Source of the DNA: Ligustrum vulgare
Lineage: Eukaryota; Streptophyta; Magnoliopsida; Lamiales; Oleaceae
Assembly (NCBI GenBank): GCA_963555705.1
Contig: OY743168.1
Coordinates: 99,527,925 to 99,591,924, forward strand
DNA: 64,000 nucleotides
Reading direction: 5' to 3'
Every line of letters starts with the position of its first letter. The stretch's first letter is position 1. The notes beneath the pieces are model-generated. The model searched no databases. It was not told the DNA's origin and saw only the letters and a program-made list of their open reading frames with translations. Positions 35,729 through 48,170 of this stretch are shown here, piece by piece. The translations under genes were made by a program, and so were the position numbers.

Positions 35729-36072
35729 CCTTCTTCATTTTACCATTTCACCTTTTACCATTTTCTTAGGATCTTTGTAGCAATACTTTCGGGAAAGCTT
35801 GCGCCGTTTCCCTCTTCCTTGCGAGTTTCGTGTCTTTTCTTCAAGAGTTTTCTACCCAACATCCACCCTTAACGTTCCGCAGTTTTTCTTGGCGAGTTCT
35901 TTATTCCAAGTGCACAGTGTCACGCATTCGTCTTTTGAAGGTAAATCCCTTGATCCCTGTATATGCAAGACTTTCTTATTTTTAGTTTCTCATTGTGGGT
36001 TTGAGAATTTTGTTTTTGCACTTTGTTTTTCTTTTGTTGAGTCTGACTCTCCTTTAAAACAAAAAGAAAAAA

Positions 36073-38862
36073 ATGGAAAGAGTTGGGAGAACGGGTTCAC
36101 AGGAAATGTTAGCGATGGCGGTTCCCGTCAGAGGTTTCTGCCCCATCTCTTTATCGATTTTTAGTTCCCGTTTCTTTAGGGAGCAGGTTAAGAGGAGAAA
36201 TAGGAAAATCAGTGGCATAATTTATTTGAGTGATTCTGACAGCGAAGAAGAAAAACACCAGAACTACATGGCTCATCTGTCATTCGAGGAGGAATCCGCG
36301 CTAAGAGAACTCCGAAGCAAACGAGACAGGGACTTGGGAAGAGAAGTGGCGGGGGGCTCCTCTTCAGGTCACCAGGACCTCGGCTTGATTGTTAGGGCAC
36401 AGTTTAGGGCGCATAGGGAAGAGTTGGGTTTGACTGCTGAGGAGATCGCTCAGGTAGAAGATTGGGTTGACCAGGTCAACAAAGTTTCGGGCTACCATGT
36501 CGACCTCGATCCAAACCCAGAGTCATGGGAAAGCAGTGAGGTTGCTATTGAAATCCGAAGGATCGATTTGGCCTCGGCTTCGGAAAAATTCAGGTTGCCA
36601 AAAGGGTCCATCTGGTGCTCCCTACCCCTTCCTGCCGACCTTGCAGCCCTCCCCCAGGCCAGGCGGCCATATGCCACGATGCCCTTTCTTGCGGGATGAG
36701 GCTCCCCCTACATCCCTTTTTCAGGGCATTGCTTAGGAGCTATAATTTGTGCCCCTACCAGCTGGCCCCCAATTTCTGGACTCAGGCTGTGGGGACTTGG
36801 TTGGCATGGCAAGAGGTTAACCCGGATCATCCCATCTCACTGCACATCATTCACACTCTCTATACTTTGAAGAAATCAGTTAGGAGAGAGAGAGAGAGAC
36901 GTGAGATCGGATGTTAAGGATTGGTATTATTTGTCCCCCAGAGGTTCTTATACTCCCGTTATTACCGGTCACCCTACCTCAATAAAGAAGTTATGGGTTA
37001 CTGGGGAGTGGCAGAGTCCCCCTGTGGACCCTAGTCCAGAAATTACAGTTCCCCGAACTCTTTCCCTACCTAGTGAGTCTTATATTTGCTTTAGAGTCTT
37101 TAAGTGTCATGCGTCTTTTGCTCTTTCATCCATACTCACTTTTCTTGACTGCTTCTTAACATATTATTGGCTTATGGCAGGGGACACTTTTGCCCATCTC
37201 CTCCCTGACGCAGATCTAACGGCAGTAAGGCGTCTATTTGCCTACAAGGGCACTTTCCAAGGGGTCATACAAAAGAACAAATTATTCGTTAAGCACGGTC
37301 TTATGCGAGCTATGAGTAAGTTCGCCCCTTATTGCTGTTACCTCTTGTGTTTGTTTGTTGTTGTGTTTTTTTTTTATATATAAACCCTCATTGTCCTCCT
37401 TTTCTTGCTAGGTTCCAAATAATTCCCAAAGATTTCTTTAAAGGGCCTCATGGCTACGAAGGTTCCTCCGGCTCTGCGCCACGGGAGCGAGGTTGAAAGA
37501 AAACAGAAAGCGGTTTTGGCCGACCTGCAAATTGGGGTGGCCAGGGAAGTGTCTGAGAAGTCTACTGCCCAACTTCAGGGTCCTCTCCCAGCTCTACTGC
37601 CACCATCCACTTTGCTGCCAGTGGGTCCCCAACAACCCAACATTACTGGAGAGGCAGATCCTGAAAAAGGCGTCGCCAAAGGAAAAGGGAAGAGGTCGGA
37701 TAGAGGCGGATCCAAGAGGGGCAGGGAGACTAAGGATGCCCCAGCGCTACCTTCCTTGTCCGAGGACATTTCTGAGCAAGCACTTGAGGAGGAGTCTGCT
37801 CCCTTAAAAAGGCTCAGAAGGGGAAAAGGCAAGGAGTCCACTTCCGCACCTCCGCCATCAATGATCGAGGAATTGGAGGACTAGCCATCTGTGCCCATGT
37901 CGGGCTTGGCTTATGAAGTGACACCAGAGGGGGCGGAAGAGCTTAAGCATATTAAAACCAGCATCCTCCCCAAAGATGTCACTTTCAGCCCTTCGTTGTT
38001 CGACTCCCCTAGTTCGCCTCCAGCCAGGGCGGCCTTAATTACCGAACAGTTTTGGACAGAGGGTTGGGCCGCCTTTTCCTCTAGTGCTACTCCGTCTCGG
38101 AAACTGCTCGCTGCCAAGGCTATGAACGGCAGAGCTCTGGCTCTCATTGACGAGGTAGAGTCCTCCGTGGAGGTAGCTCAACGGGATAAGAGGGATGCTG
38201 AGACTGCTCTTCGCCACGCTGACAATATGCTCAAGGAGATCAATGACCTTAAGGCCCAGCTATCCATAGCCCGCAAATCTTCTTCAGAAGAGAGGGCTAA
38301 TGCGAAGCGCCTCCAAGAGGACAATGACAAATTGAAGCATGACCTCCATGCCTCTAAATCAGACGTGGCGGCCTTATGCAAAAAATTGGATGATTCCAAT
38401 CGTGCACAGTCTATTGCCTCTGAGGCCCTGGCCGCCGCTAATGCAGCCAAGTTGAAGCTAGAAGCTGAGGTGGCAGCGGTAAACAAAAAACTGGGGAGGG
38501 AGCTGGAGGCTAGGGCGAAAGCAGAGGAGGACCTTGCCTCGATGGAAAAACACATGCAAACGAGGATCACTGAAGTCTTGGAAGACACTGTCGCGATACA
38601 GGTGGAGAATGCTTTAAAAACTAGAGTGTCGGAAGTTGTCCAGGACTTCAAGGACACCTTTGAAGAGACCCCTGAGTATGAGGCTATGCAGCGGGTTTTT
38701 GGGAACTTAGGGGCTAGGATGGCCTTGAGGGACGTGAAGGAGGCTTTTCCAACCTTGGACCTGTCCTCCATTGAAGCATTCTACCCCGAGCCTCAAGATG
38801 CTCCTGCAGATCCTTTAGACGCATTCAGCAAGGGCTCTCTAGAAGGCGTTCCTCCACACTGA
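36073..38862 (+). pseudogene. Tat antisense accessory gene (putative gypsy-type transposon protein, PF04195-like)
   Basis: Tat elements of the Retand/RIRE2/Grande kind often carry an extra gene opposite to pol, of unknown role. Here the first exon (from 36073) leads to the conserved block LHPFFRALLRSYNLCPYQLAPNFW (about 36710-36780), AWQEVNPDHP, then WYYLSPRG and LWVTGEW. An intron (about 37071-37180) is followed by FAHLLPDADLTAVRRLFAYKG, another intron, and a long last exon from 37450 with an RGGSKRGRE basic stretch and a coiled coil (about 38160-38570). The end is acidic (AFYPEPQDAPADPLDAF). Damage: a frameshift near 36690, a shift at the GA run near 36890, and an in-frame TAG at 37882-37884. 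It lies between the integrase 3' end and the 3' LTR, as expected. Confidence 0.82.
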
Positions 38863-39922
38863 TCTTCTTCCACCTCGGTCTAGTTGTTAGTTAGTGTTGT
38901 TTATTTTTGTTGTTTTCTCCTTCTTCTTTCTCTTCTTTTTTTGTAAGTGCTCCGGCACCTTAATACTGTAAATGCAACCTTTATTTGGTCTGTAAATGCC
39001 TCATTTTTATGAATGGAATGGTTTATTTACATTTCGTCGTAGCAACGTTTCTAATAATCTGTTTAAGCATGAATATTTCCAAGTGCGAAGGCTTTGTAAT
39101 TGTATGATGATATGTGGGACATTGTAAATGTCTAATTGTAAATGTCTAATTGTATGATGATATGTGGGACATTGTAAATGTCTAATTGTAAATGTCTAGT
39201 CCCTCAGATCCAACGAGCTTAATGCGTTCACGTTTGCTGGTTGGATCTAATTTAAACCAACGTTTGGGCAGTTTTCACCTTATATTCATTAGCACTTATA
39301 CTTATAACTTTGCATGAGCTTCTGCTAATGGCGTGAATATTTTTAACCCATACACCGTGGTCATGTTGTAAATTCGCAAGTTGTTTCATTTTTACAATGA
39401 TATAGGGATTTTTACGCTTGATTACACAGTATTTAGTACACATATGTCTTACGGGCGCCTCGCCTAAGCGCATGTAGGAAAGCATCAACAACTTTGTGTA
39501 AACGTTTAATATTTCGCACAAGAGGACGCTCCGTATGTATGGACTAACTTAAAGCGCCAAGGATTTTGGTTTATACGACAATATTTGGTTAAGTTCGAAT
39601 GATTCCAAACGTATTGCACTGTGAATGGCGGTTAATGAGTACATGTACCTTAGATCCGAGTGGTTCGAAGCATTTATGTTTACTAGTAAAATCTGATTGT
39701 GACAAACATTCGAACGCGTTTAAAAACTCCCAATTCTTACACGGTGATTGTAGTTTAACCTTATGAGAGTCCCTTGTCCTTAACAATTTTTATGCATAAC
39801 GTGGACGTATGGCGACATGACCAAAATAATCTTGGGACGATCAGTTATCCATTATGTTTGTCTAGTATAGAGATTGGCATCATGATTAAAATAATCTTGG
39901 GTCGTAAAGGAGGAATTTAGTT
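38863..39922. other. non-coding spacer between the antisense gene and integrase
   Basis: A T-rich 3' end for the accessory gene, then AT-rich sequence. GTAAATGTCTAATTGTA-type units are repeated at about 39105-39200. No coding frame. Confidence 0.6.
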
Positions 39923-41608
39923 TTATTGAAAATAGCGGCGAAGGTGGTCCGTGTTCCAAAGATTACATAGAGGTACTCCAGACAGGTCCTCAATTATGTA
40001 TGTTCCGGATACCACCTCGGCAGCAACCTTGTAAGGGCCTTCCCAGTTAGGACCTAGAGTCCCTACTCCTGGCTCCTGTGTTGAAGGAAGAACCTTTTTG
40101 AGGACCTAGTCCCCAATATTAAAGCGTCGGCTCTTTACTCTTTTGTTGTAGTATCGAGCCATCTTTTTCTAGTATTTGGCCATTACCACTTGAGAATCAT
40201 TCCGCTTTTCTATGAGGAAATCTAAACCGGCCCTTTGCGCTTCCTCGTTCCTAACTTCATCATAATGAATTTGACGAAGTGATGGGATCCCGATTTCAAT
40301 GGGGCATACCACCTCGGCTCCGTAAGCCAGCGAGAAAGGTGTTTCACCAGTAGCGGTGTGCGAGGTGGTTCGAAGCGCCCATAACACCTGTGGGAGTTCA
40401 TCTACCCATGCGCCCTTTCTGAATTCCAACTTCCTTTTCAGGTTATTTTTTATGGTCTTGTTCACCGCTTCGACCTGTCCGTTGTCCTGTGGGTGATGTG
40501 GAGATGAAAACAGCTTGTTAATTCCCAAATCGTCACACAACTCATCGACGCTTCTGTTTTTGAACTGTTTCGCATTGTCACTAACCAGCGAATGTGGTAT
40601 CCCGAACCGGCATATGATATTTTTCCAAATGAACTTGGTGGTGTTGGCCTCGGTGATCTTCATCAAAGGTTCCGCTTCGACCCACTTGGTGAAGTAGTCA
40701 ATTGCTACTATCGCAAAGCAATTGTTACCAGATCCTCTAGGCATAGGACCAATAATGTCAACCCCCCATTTTGCAAAAGGCCAAGGGCTAGTTACCACAG
40801 TTAGCTTGTGATGTGGCTGATGTGGTATGGTTACGTGTCTTCGGCATTTATCGCACTTGCGAACGAAGTCATGGGAATCCTTTCGCATAGTAGGCCAAAA
40901 ATATCCCTGTTTGAGAGCTTTCCGGGCTAGCGATAACGCCCCGACATGGTTGCCACAGATGCCCTCATGGATTTCTCTCATCACATACTGCCCTTCCTCT
41001 GGTCCCACACATCTCAGCGAAGGAGAGGTGTAACTCCGCTTATAAAGTAGGTCGTCCAAGAGTACAAAATTCGCAGAGTATTTCTGCAATTTTCGAGCTG
41101 CTTCTGGCTCGTTTGGCACTATCTGATGTTTCAAATAGGCGACCAGGGGGTTCATCCTGGATCAATAGATGAAGTCAACATGCGCTCAACTGGGATTAGA
41201 TTGTGTAACTCTGAATCGCTGCTACTTGCTAATTTGGACAATGCATCGGCGTTGGAATTTTCTGTTATGGGGATGTGTTGCAACTCCATTTTTCCGAAGT
41301 GTGCGGCCAAATCTCTTACTTTCTTCAAGTAAGCGACCATAGAAGGTTCTTTGGCAGAAAATTGCCCGTTGAATTGGCTCACAACAAGCTGGGAATCGCT
41401 ATTGGCCACTACGGATTTAACCTTCAAGGCTTTCGCAAGTCTTAACCCGACTAATAACGCCTCGTATTCGGCAACATTGTTTGAGGCCTTCTATCCAAAG
41501 TCCAAAGATGTTAGTAAGGAAAGTCCCCTTGAAAATGTCACTGGCGGCCCTTCTTCTAAAGAAGCCAACCTTTCCCGCGCTCCTGCTTAGGATGCCTGTT
41601 TTTATCAT
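39923..41608 (-). pseudogene. Tat pol remnant: RNase H end, integrase, integrase C-terminus
   Basis: Reading leftward: the RNase H tail (ASNNVAEYEALLVGLRLAKAL, broken by a TAG after FG near 41490; then SDSQLVVSQ and NSNADALSKLASS), a one-base shift near 41155, and integrase from 41155 with the zinc finger (H in ICGNHVGALSLA; C in KCDKCRRH) and the catalytic DDE: GVDIIGPMPRG, LVSDNAKQF, and E in HPQDNGQVEAVNKTIK. A TAG at 40169-40171 after VVMAKY is followed in frame by ARYYNKRVKSRRFNIGD, a second TAG (40106-40108), then GPNWEGPYKV and LRRYFQ to the stop. Integrase would insert the element; this copy is dead. RT, protease and gag are absent. Confidence 0.9.
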
Positions 41609-42749
41609 TGTCTTTTGTGAATCTTTATCTACTTCACCTTTGATCTTTATATGTGAATTTTATGTATTGCTCTGCTATACACAAGTAGTTCGTATTGTAA
41701 GATGGTCATCATTCAATATGAGATGGTCCATCATAGGATGAACATAGTTTAATACAGGATAGTCCGAAGTTTGTGCCGGTCCTTGGAGTCACTGGTGGAT
41801 GTGATAGTCCCTCAAATCTAAGCGCTTAAGACATTTATGTCCATCGCTTTGCTTTGACTGAATGGGTCACAACTCGTACTTCCCCGTGAATCCCCTGTTT
41901 ACGTTCGGGGTGATGACATCGGGGCCATTTTTGGTTAAAAATCTAACATGGGCGATATGCCTTTAAATTGTACTGTACATACTGCCTCTGACCCATGTGC
42001 TAGTGAGAATGGAGTTCCTCCTGTGGCGGTGTGCAAGGTAATTCTGATTCCCCATAGGGCTCATGGAAGTTTATTTACCATTGTTTCTTTAATTGACTCC
42101 AATTTCTTCTTCAGGTTGTTTCATAGATTTATCAACCAAGTATGCTTCACCCTCATCTAATAGAATATTCACTCCGGAGTTAAAGGAGGACATCCACCTA
42201 GGAGTCTCATGTATTCATGCTTTATAGCCTCGTTTGTAAGTACTCAGTTTGTTAGTCCGGGGTGGATTTCATTGAATTGGGAAATCCCTTATTTGTGGGG
42301 GTTTGCTAAGCTATTCATGTTTACTTGGAATTATGCTTGTTAGCAGCCCCTAGCGAGGGCTTAGATCAATGATCTTATTCTTTTGTTAACTTGTAACGGT
42401 GTTACTTCAGCACATCAGGTTCGGGTTAAATCACGTCGACATATTACTTCGTCCATGTTTTATCCGGTGTGAATTCAGAAAAAACTTCTGAGGTCATGCC
42501 ATTCTGGAGACGAGTGGTTAGGGCTCCCATAGCCGTGTCATTTTCGGAGACACTTAAGCCGATGCTTAAGAATATAAGGTCTCTGAGACCGTGTGTCGTG
42601 GAGACACTTAAGTCGAGCTTAAAAATATATTCTCCTAACCATTCCGCTTCGGCAATAAGAAAATCTTTTATTGTTTCATGAGTCTGCGTTGCCGCGACAT
42701 TTAAATCAGACATGACTACAGGTGTCTTTTGAGGCTGTGCTGCTGTGAC
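41609..42749 (-). other. Tat leader, non-coding part
   Basis: No credible protein. This is where gag, protease and RT should lie, so a large deletion joined the leader to RNase H. Confidence 0.6.
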
Positions 42750-43020
42750 ATTTATGAAGACGACCTTAGGAGAGGTACTTCGGAAGAAGTCCATGGAAGA
42801 GGTCCTTCGAGAGAGGTGCTTCGGAAGGAGTCCATGGAAAAGGTCCTTTGGAAAGGAGTCCATGGAAGAGGTGCTTCGGAAAGAAGTCCATGGAAGAGGT
42901 CCTTCAAGAGAGGTACTTCGGAAGAAGTCAATGGAAGACGTCCTTCGGGAGAGGTACTTCAGAAGGAGTCCATCGGAAAGGAGTCCATGGAAGAGGTCCT
43001 TCGGAAGGAATCCACTTAGG
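42750..43020. repeat. minisatellite A in the Tat leader
   Basis: Irregular tandem units built from CTTCGGAAGAAGTCCATGG and GAAGAGGTCC, roughly 25-50 bp long. Confidence 0.85.
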
Positions 43021-43435
43021 CAATAAGAGGGAAGCCACTTCGGCCATGCCACTTAGGCAATATGAGGGAAGCCACTTCGGCCATGCCACTTAGGCAATAT
43101 GAGGGAAGCCATTTCGGCCATGCCACTTAGGCAATATGAATGAAGCACTTCGGCCATGCCACTTAGGCAATATGAGGGAGAGCCACTTTGGCCATACCAC
43201 TTAGGCAATATGAAGGAAGCACTTCGGCCTTGCCGCTTAGGCAATATGAAGGAAGCACTTCGGCCTTGCCGCTTAGGCAATATGAAGGAAGCACTTCGGC
43301 CGTGCCACTTAGGCCACATAAGGGAAGCACTTCGGCCATGCCACTTAGGCTATATGAGGGAAGCACTTCGGCCATGCCACTTAGGCAATATGAGGGGGAG
43401 CCACTTCGGCCATGCCACTTGGGGACAATAAGAAG
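43010..43435. repeat. minisatellite B in the Tat leader, unit about 37 bp
   Basis: About ten units on the pattern CCACTTAGGCAATATGAGGG, then AAGCCACTTCGGCCATG. Starts at 43049 and 43086 give the 37-base period. Unit length not divisible by three keeps all frames open, so the long frames here are not genes. Confidence 0.93.
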
Positions 43436-43479
43436 GAGAGTCCCTCTTTCGAGGAGGCCTTTCTTCAAGGCATTTGTTA

Positions 43480-43890
43480 CCAATCTTTTTCAAAAGGTTT
43501 CCTTCCTTTTTCAAGGTTTTATGTAGTATTTCTCCTCTCTTTTTCAAGAGGTTCTTCACCTTTTTTCAAGGTTTTTGTGGTTCTTCACTCTTTTTCAAGA
43601 TGTTATCAGCCCTTTTTCAAGGTTTTTGTGGTTCTTCACTCTTTTTCAAGAGGTTATCAGCCCTTTTTCAAGGTTTTATGTAGGTTAACGGACTTGTCTT
43701 TCAAAGTTCTTACCTCCTTTAAGGTCAACCAGCTTATCTTTCGAAGCTCTTACCTTTTTCAAGGCCAACCAGCTTATCTTTCAAAGCTCTTACCTTTTTC
43801 AAGGCCAACCAGCTTATCTTTCAAAGCTCTTACCTTTTACAAGGCCAACCAGCTTATCTTTCAAAGCTCTTACCTTTCTCAAGGCCAACC
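43480..43890. repeat. minisatellites C and D in the Tat leader
   Basis: C (about 43480-43690): TTTTTCAAGGTTTTTGTGG plus CTTCACTCTTTTTCAAGA, about 60 bp. D (about 43690-43890): about five units of CCAGCTTATCTTTCAAAGC plus TCTTACCTTTTTCAAGG, about 40 bp. Confidence 0.9.
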
Positions 43891-43943
43891 TTTCTATGTG
43901 TGGCTTTTTACCATGTGTTTTCGTGGTTAGCAGTATGGTTTCC

Positions 43944-43960
43944 CACAGACGGCGCCAAAA
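43944..43960 (-). promoter_or_regulatory. primer-binding site of the Tat element
   Basis: Read on minus directly after the LTR: TTTTGGCGCCGTCTGTGGGA. TGGCGCCG is the usual start of the tRNA-complementary site in Tat/Athila elements. It sets the orientation as minus. Confidence 0.85.
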
Positions 43961-44630
43961 TGTTGACCACAAAATCCGGATGGACCTTGGACCAACACGT
44001 CTCAGCTCCTCCGTCTTGGACACGTGGACCTCCTGCGCACTGTGACAAACAATCAGTTTGCAAAGGGGGCCGAGGTGGCTCCCGTTTGCACTCCGATGCC
44101 TAAGTCAGTACTCATTTTGGGCAAATATATATTGGGTGCGGGAAATATAAATGTGTCAAAAAGAGAAAAGGGAGTGAGAGAAATATAGAGTTAAGAATCA
44201 GAAGTTGCTAACCTCTCTCTTGGAGACAATTGTGCTTCATTTATAGAGGAACTTCTTGTCTCGGATCACGACACGTGGCATACTTTACACTTGTCATCAC
44301 CCTAGCTCATGGAGGTGACAACCTTACTTTTCAACCGTAATCATTGCTACATTTCATAGGGGATGGGCGATTGTCACGTCTTGGTAAAGGAAGTGTCCCA
44401 TCACTGACTCCATCTCTCTTCTGGTCAGCGCCGTAAAGCGCCCCGGTTGGGTATAAAGCACATCGGTTAGGCGTTAACCAGGTCGGCTTAAAGAGGTGTG
44501 CTCGACGTACCACCTTGGTATTCTTCCCAGGTGATACTTAAGGCCTTTAGTTGTGGGCCATGGTCCGTTGGGCCACTATTGGGCCTTCGCTGGTGGATCA
44601 CTGTACCTTTCTTTGGGCCTGGATTCAACA
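43961..44630 (-). repeat. 5' LTR of the Tat element
   Basis: 670 bp partner of 24640-25309, followed on the right by the target duplication AAAGC. Confidence 0.93.
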
Positions 44631-44900
44631 AAAGCGATTTCATATACAGTCATGTGATGGTGTGGCATTCAGTGTGCCAAATTTTGGGTGGTAAAATAAT
44701 ATAATTCAAATAAAAGAGGCTAAAATTTAAGCTATGTGTCAAATCCTTGTATAGTCGAAAATAGGTAAAAAATAATAATAATAAGTCAAAAAATAGGTGG
44801 GAACATTGATTTCACTACGTCTCTCACAAACTCAATATATATTTGTTAGGAATTGATGTGATATCGTTGCAGATTAAAACAGTGATCACATGCCTACATA

Positions 44901-46610
44901 TTATCCCCCTGAACTCGAATAAGTGACAAGAACAAAACATCTCTGAGTTTCTCTTTGAAAGGATAATGAATATATTTTATTCTTCAGTTGCTCATAAGCT
45001 ATAACATCCTCACGGACCTTGTAAGCCATTCTCAAACATCCCTCATCTGCAGCTATAACCTCGCAATAAACCTTTCCCGTGAACTCTTCTTGGAATTCTT
45101 TGAACTTTGATATTGTGTAAACCTCTTGAAATTGTCTTTCCATTTCATACTTAGTTGCACAAGGGACCATTTGGGAGTATGACTTAAAATCAGCATGAAA
45201 CTCCTTCTCAACCTTACTCCTCAATGCTCTCTCATATTGCTTGACAAATTGCTTCAAGGAGGTCTTCAAATGAACATATTCATCGAAGAATGCATTAATA
45301 CCCTCACTACGTTGGGTGGTCAACATACCTTCCCAAAATGTGGTTTTCAAAAAATAAGGAACCCAACAGTCCCTATGCTTATATAGGCCTGATAACCAGT
45401 TATCATTGTGCAATTCATATTTGGCGATCATTCCTTCCCAACCATTTTCAAACTCTTCAACACTTTTGGAATCAAAAACCAATTCATTCATGTATTTCTA
45501 AAAATATTAAACCCTTATCCACGAGGTAGCCAAACTTCTTGGGTAGCTTCTTCAATATATGCCATAGACACCATCAATGTTTGGTTTTCGAAAATACTAT
45601 TCGAATTGCATTTTGCATGGCTCTATTTTGATCGGTAATTATTCCATGTGGAGCTTGACTATGCATGCATTAGAGCAATGTGCTAATTAGCCAAACAAAT
45701 GTTTCTGTGTCCTCTTTTGAAACAAGGCCATCCTAGGAGTATTGATTGTTCGTGGTGATTTACTCCAACGAATGGTTCAAAAGGCATGTCATAATTATTA
45801 GTGAGGTAAGTGGTGTCAAAAGTGACAACATTCACAAACTCCTTATAAGATTTCCTAGACCTATTGTCTACCCAAAATAAATTTCTCAGAATGGATTCCT
45901 CATCCAAATCCATACTAAAGTAAAACCCAGGATACCGTGCTTGCATTTTTGAGAAATAAGTTTGTATTGCAGCCGCATTCCCTTCCCCAAGCCTCATTCG
46001 CCTTACTTTCTCAACATAATTTCGACAATCCTTTTCCACAAATTTCATATTTTCATACCTACTTGCTTCAACAACAGTAGAATTATAACTTTTGTGTAAT
46101 GGGATGCCAGCCGCATCATTACCTCAAGCCTCCTTTTCACATGAGCAGTCAATTCTCGATTACATCGATACAATCTTGACTTATACAGTCTTATTGCATG
46201 ATTATACTCGAGATGGACACTATTAATTCTCCATGTTCCGTTAACATCACACGATGTCCCGAGTTGGGCTTTGCACCCTGTTTGCATGGTCGGTTGTGAC
46301 TTTAAACTTAAAGATGTGCTAGAATTAGTAGGCCTTCGACCTTTTCAACTACATGTGAACGACATATACTGAACAATACCATCATCTCCCTTTTTCAAAC
46401 TTCTTTTCCTCACTGGAAAACCTAGGTGGTAGACATATTTTTTGTAAAACACAAAAACTTCGTCTTAATCTTTAAACTTCATCCCAACCTTAGGCACACG
46501 TTTATCATCTTCCTCTAATATTTCACCACCCACTTGTTCTATATCGTCATTCAACTTCCACTTTTCCACTATTCACATCTTTATGTTTATCATTTTCTGC
46601 ATACAAAAAA
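44901..46610 (-). pseudogene. FAR1/FHY3-type (Mutator-derived) transposase pseudogene, copy 1
   Basis: Reading leftward, a decayed FAR1 DNA-binding domain (near 46500-46260, including PTMQTGCKAQLG) is followed by the MULE transposase core (45683-46048: VEKDCRNYVEKVRRMRLGEG, VVTFDTTYLTN with the first catalytic Asp, FVGVNHHEQS) and the later core (44901-45491: FENGWEGMIAKYELHNDNWL, RSEGINAFFDEYVH). The blocks are in different frames and the SWIM zinc finger is not seen, so it is broken and truncated. Family members are either MULE transposases or domesticated light-signalling factors; the decay and a second similar copy nearby favour a transposon origin. I found no TIRs for this copy. Confidence 0.85.
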
Positions 46611-46619
46611 GGATATCAA

Positions 46620-48160
46620 CACCCGTAGAAATAAACACATTGGTATCGAATAAACATAAAATTGTTTCATCCAAATTTTCTCCTCCTCAGTCGTCAGGTT
46701 TTTAAAACCTTTTTACAACTAGGTGTAATCAAAACCTATAGCTTATTTCTCATCTATTTGCGATCTAACTACCAAAAAAAACATTTAAATTTCACCTTGG
46801 ATACATTTGTTGCTCAACGTCTGGATAACCAAAAATATGGTGAAAAATGCTACAGCCATATAGTTAGGGAATAAGAAAAAAGGAGATGCTTACCTGTGTG
46901 ATCCATGTCTTCCATAATCTAGTATCTAGAAGACGTCGATTACGAGCTTCCTTTGAATGAATCGGGACTGAGGGAAGAGAACTTTAGCCTCTGTTTGGCA
47001 AAATATGTTTTTTTTTTTTATATATTTTTAAATAATACAATTTCTCAAATCACTTTTTAACCACAAACATTTTCTCTCTCCACTTTTCAACCACATATTC
47101 TATCTCGAAATTATAAAAAACATGTTTTTAAACATACAACTTTTAACAAAGATAGTCTTAGAGGTTTTTCAGACAAAGAAATGTAGGGTTGAACTTGTTT
47201 TGGGAAACCGCATGTGTGAATTGTCTTGAGAGTTAAAAGATTGGCTCGGTTCTGAAAAGTGCTTCAAAATGGTCAAAAATTTTAATAATATAAAATGCCA
47301 ACTCAGCAGTTTGTAACCCAATGCGTAAGGGACTGCGTACGTCTAGCATTATACTACTCCATTTTACATTCTCTTTCGTCTCTCTTCTTGTGCGGTGTTG
47401 CCGTGAAATTTGGAGCGTTTGTCTCGATTTTTGCTGCATACTTCATTCCAATCAAAGAGTTAAAAGGGTAACTCTCTCTCGATATCATCTCTGGCTTCCT
47501 CTGTGTACATTGCTTTCTTGCTTCATCTCCAAATCTTCACTATCGACGTTTTCAACCCTAATTTCATCACAAACTAAGCTCTTTAATCGGAAACTCATTC
47601 CACAAAACCCCTATTTTCTGATTTTCACCTTCCATTTATCCTTTATAGAACCCCATTCATCATATTTCTCCACAAAAATCAACGTTCATGGAAACTTGGG
47701 GTGAAAATCTCCTTCAATACTCTCACAAATTGAAAAGTACAAAATAAAGGGCTGAAAATACAATATATCTGTATTCTGCAGATGGTGGGATGGGTTTAAG
47801 ACACAATAGACAAATTACTTAGAAGATGTCAAACTAAACTTCAGAACGTGTGTTAATCCTGTGTAATACATACTGAAGGTCGGGTCGGACAAAGGAAATA
47901 AATGTAGAGATTTATTGCTTTCTCGCTAAGTGTAAATGTGAATGTGAATGTGAAAGTGAAGGCTACGGGCTCCATATGCAGTAACCACTTTGAATGGGGG
48001 TACGAAATTTGAAGAGACGCTTGAGTCACTCACTTAAAAAATGAAATGACAACTGCGGCACACATCTCTGGCTTGTCCATATTTGTTCCCAACATTGAGT
48101 TGACACATGGCATCCTTATCATCGCCATTTTTAAGCCTAAAATCTCCAATGAAACATGGG
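46620..48160. other. no gene recognised
   Basis: AT-rich. A frame at 47321-47704 is serine/leucine-rich and not family-like. Sequence around 47330-47700 has the look of a UTR or LTR but has no partner in the window. Confidence 0.4.
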
Positions 48161-48170
48161 TTAGGAATTA

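Larger units (their letters stand above)
24640..44630 (-). mobile_element. Tat-lineage Ty3/gypsy element, deleted, with antisense gene and nested insertion
   Basis: LTRs of 670 bp at 24640-25309 and 43961-44630 start TGTTGA and end TCAACA. The TSD AAAGC is at 24635-24639 and 44631-44635. The primer-binding site beside the right LTR and the pol order show that the element reads right to left. From its 5' end it holds a minisatellite leader, an RNase H-integrase remnant (gag, protease and RT are gone), a spacer, and an accessory gene on the opposite strand. A second gypsy element is nested at 25677-35666. Nearly 30 differences by eye between the LTRs make it clearly older than the nested element. 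Confidence 0.93.

Noticed and set aside
36492..36677. Open frames inside the Tat antisense gene on the other strand
   Set aside because: Shadows caused by the GC-rich exon.
38178..38771. 197-residue open frame on minus
   Set aside because: It is the complement of the coiled-coil exon of the Tat antisense gene, which has the recognisable domain and splice structure.
43010..43435. CRISPR-like look of the 37 bp direct repeats
   Set aside because: Units are contiguous and diverged with no unique spacers, and they sit in a plant retroelement leader.
42444..43483. Open frames of 200 and 106 residues on minus and several on plus
   Set aside because: They follow minisatellite units; all frames are open because unit length is not a multiple of three.
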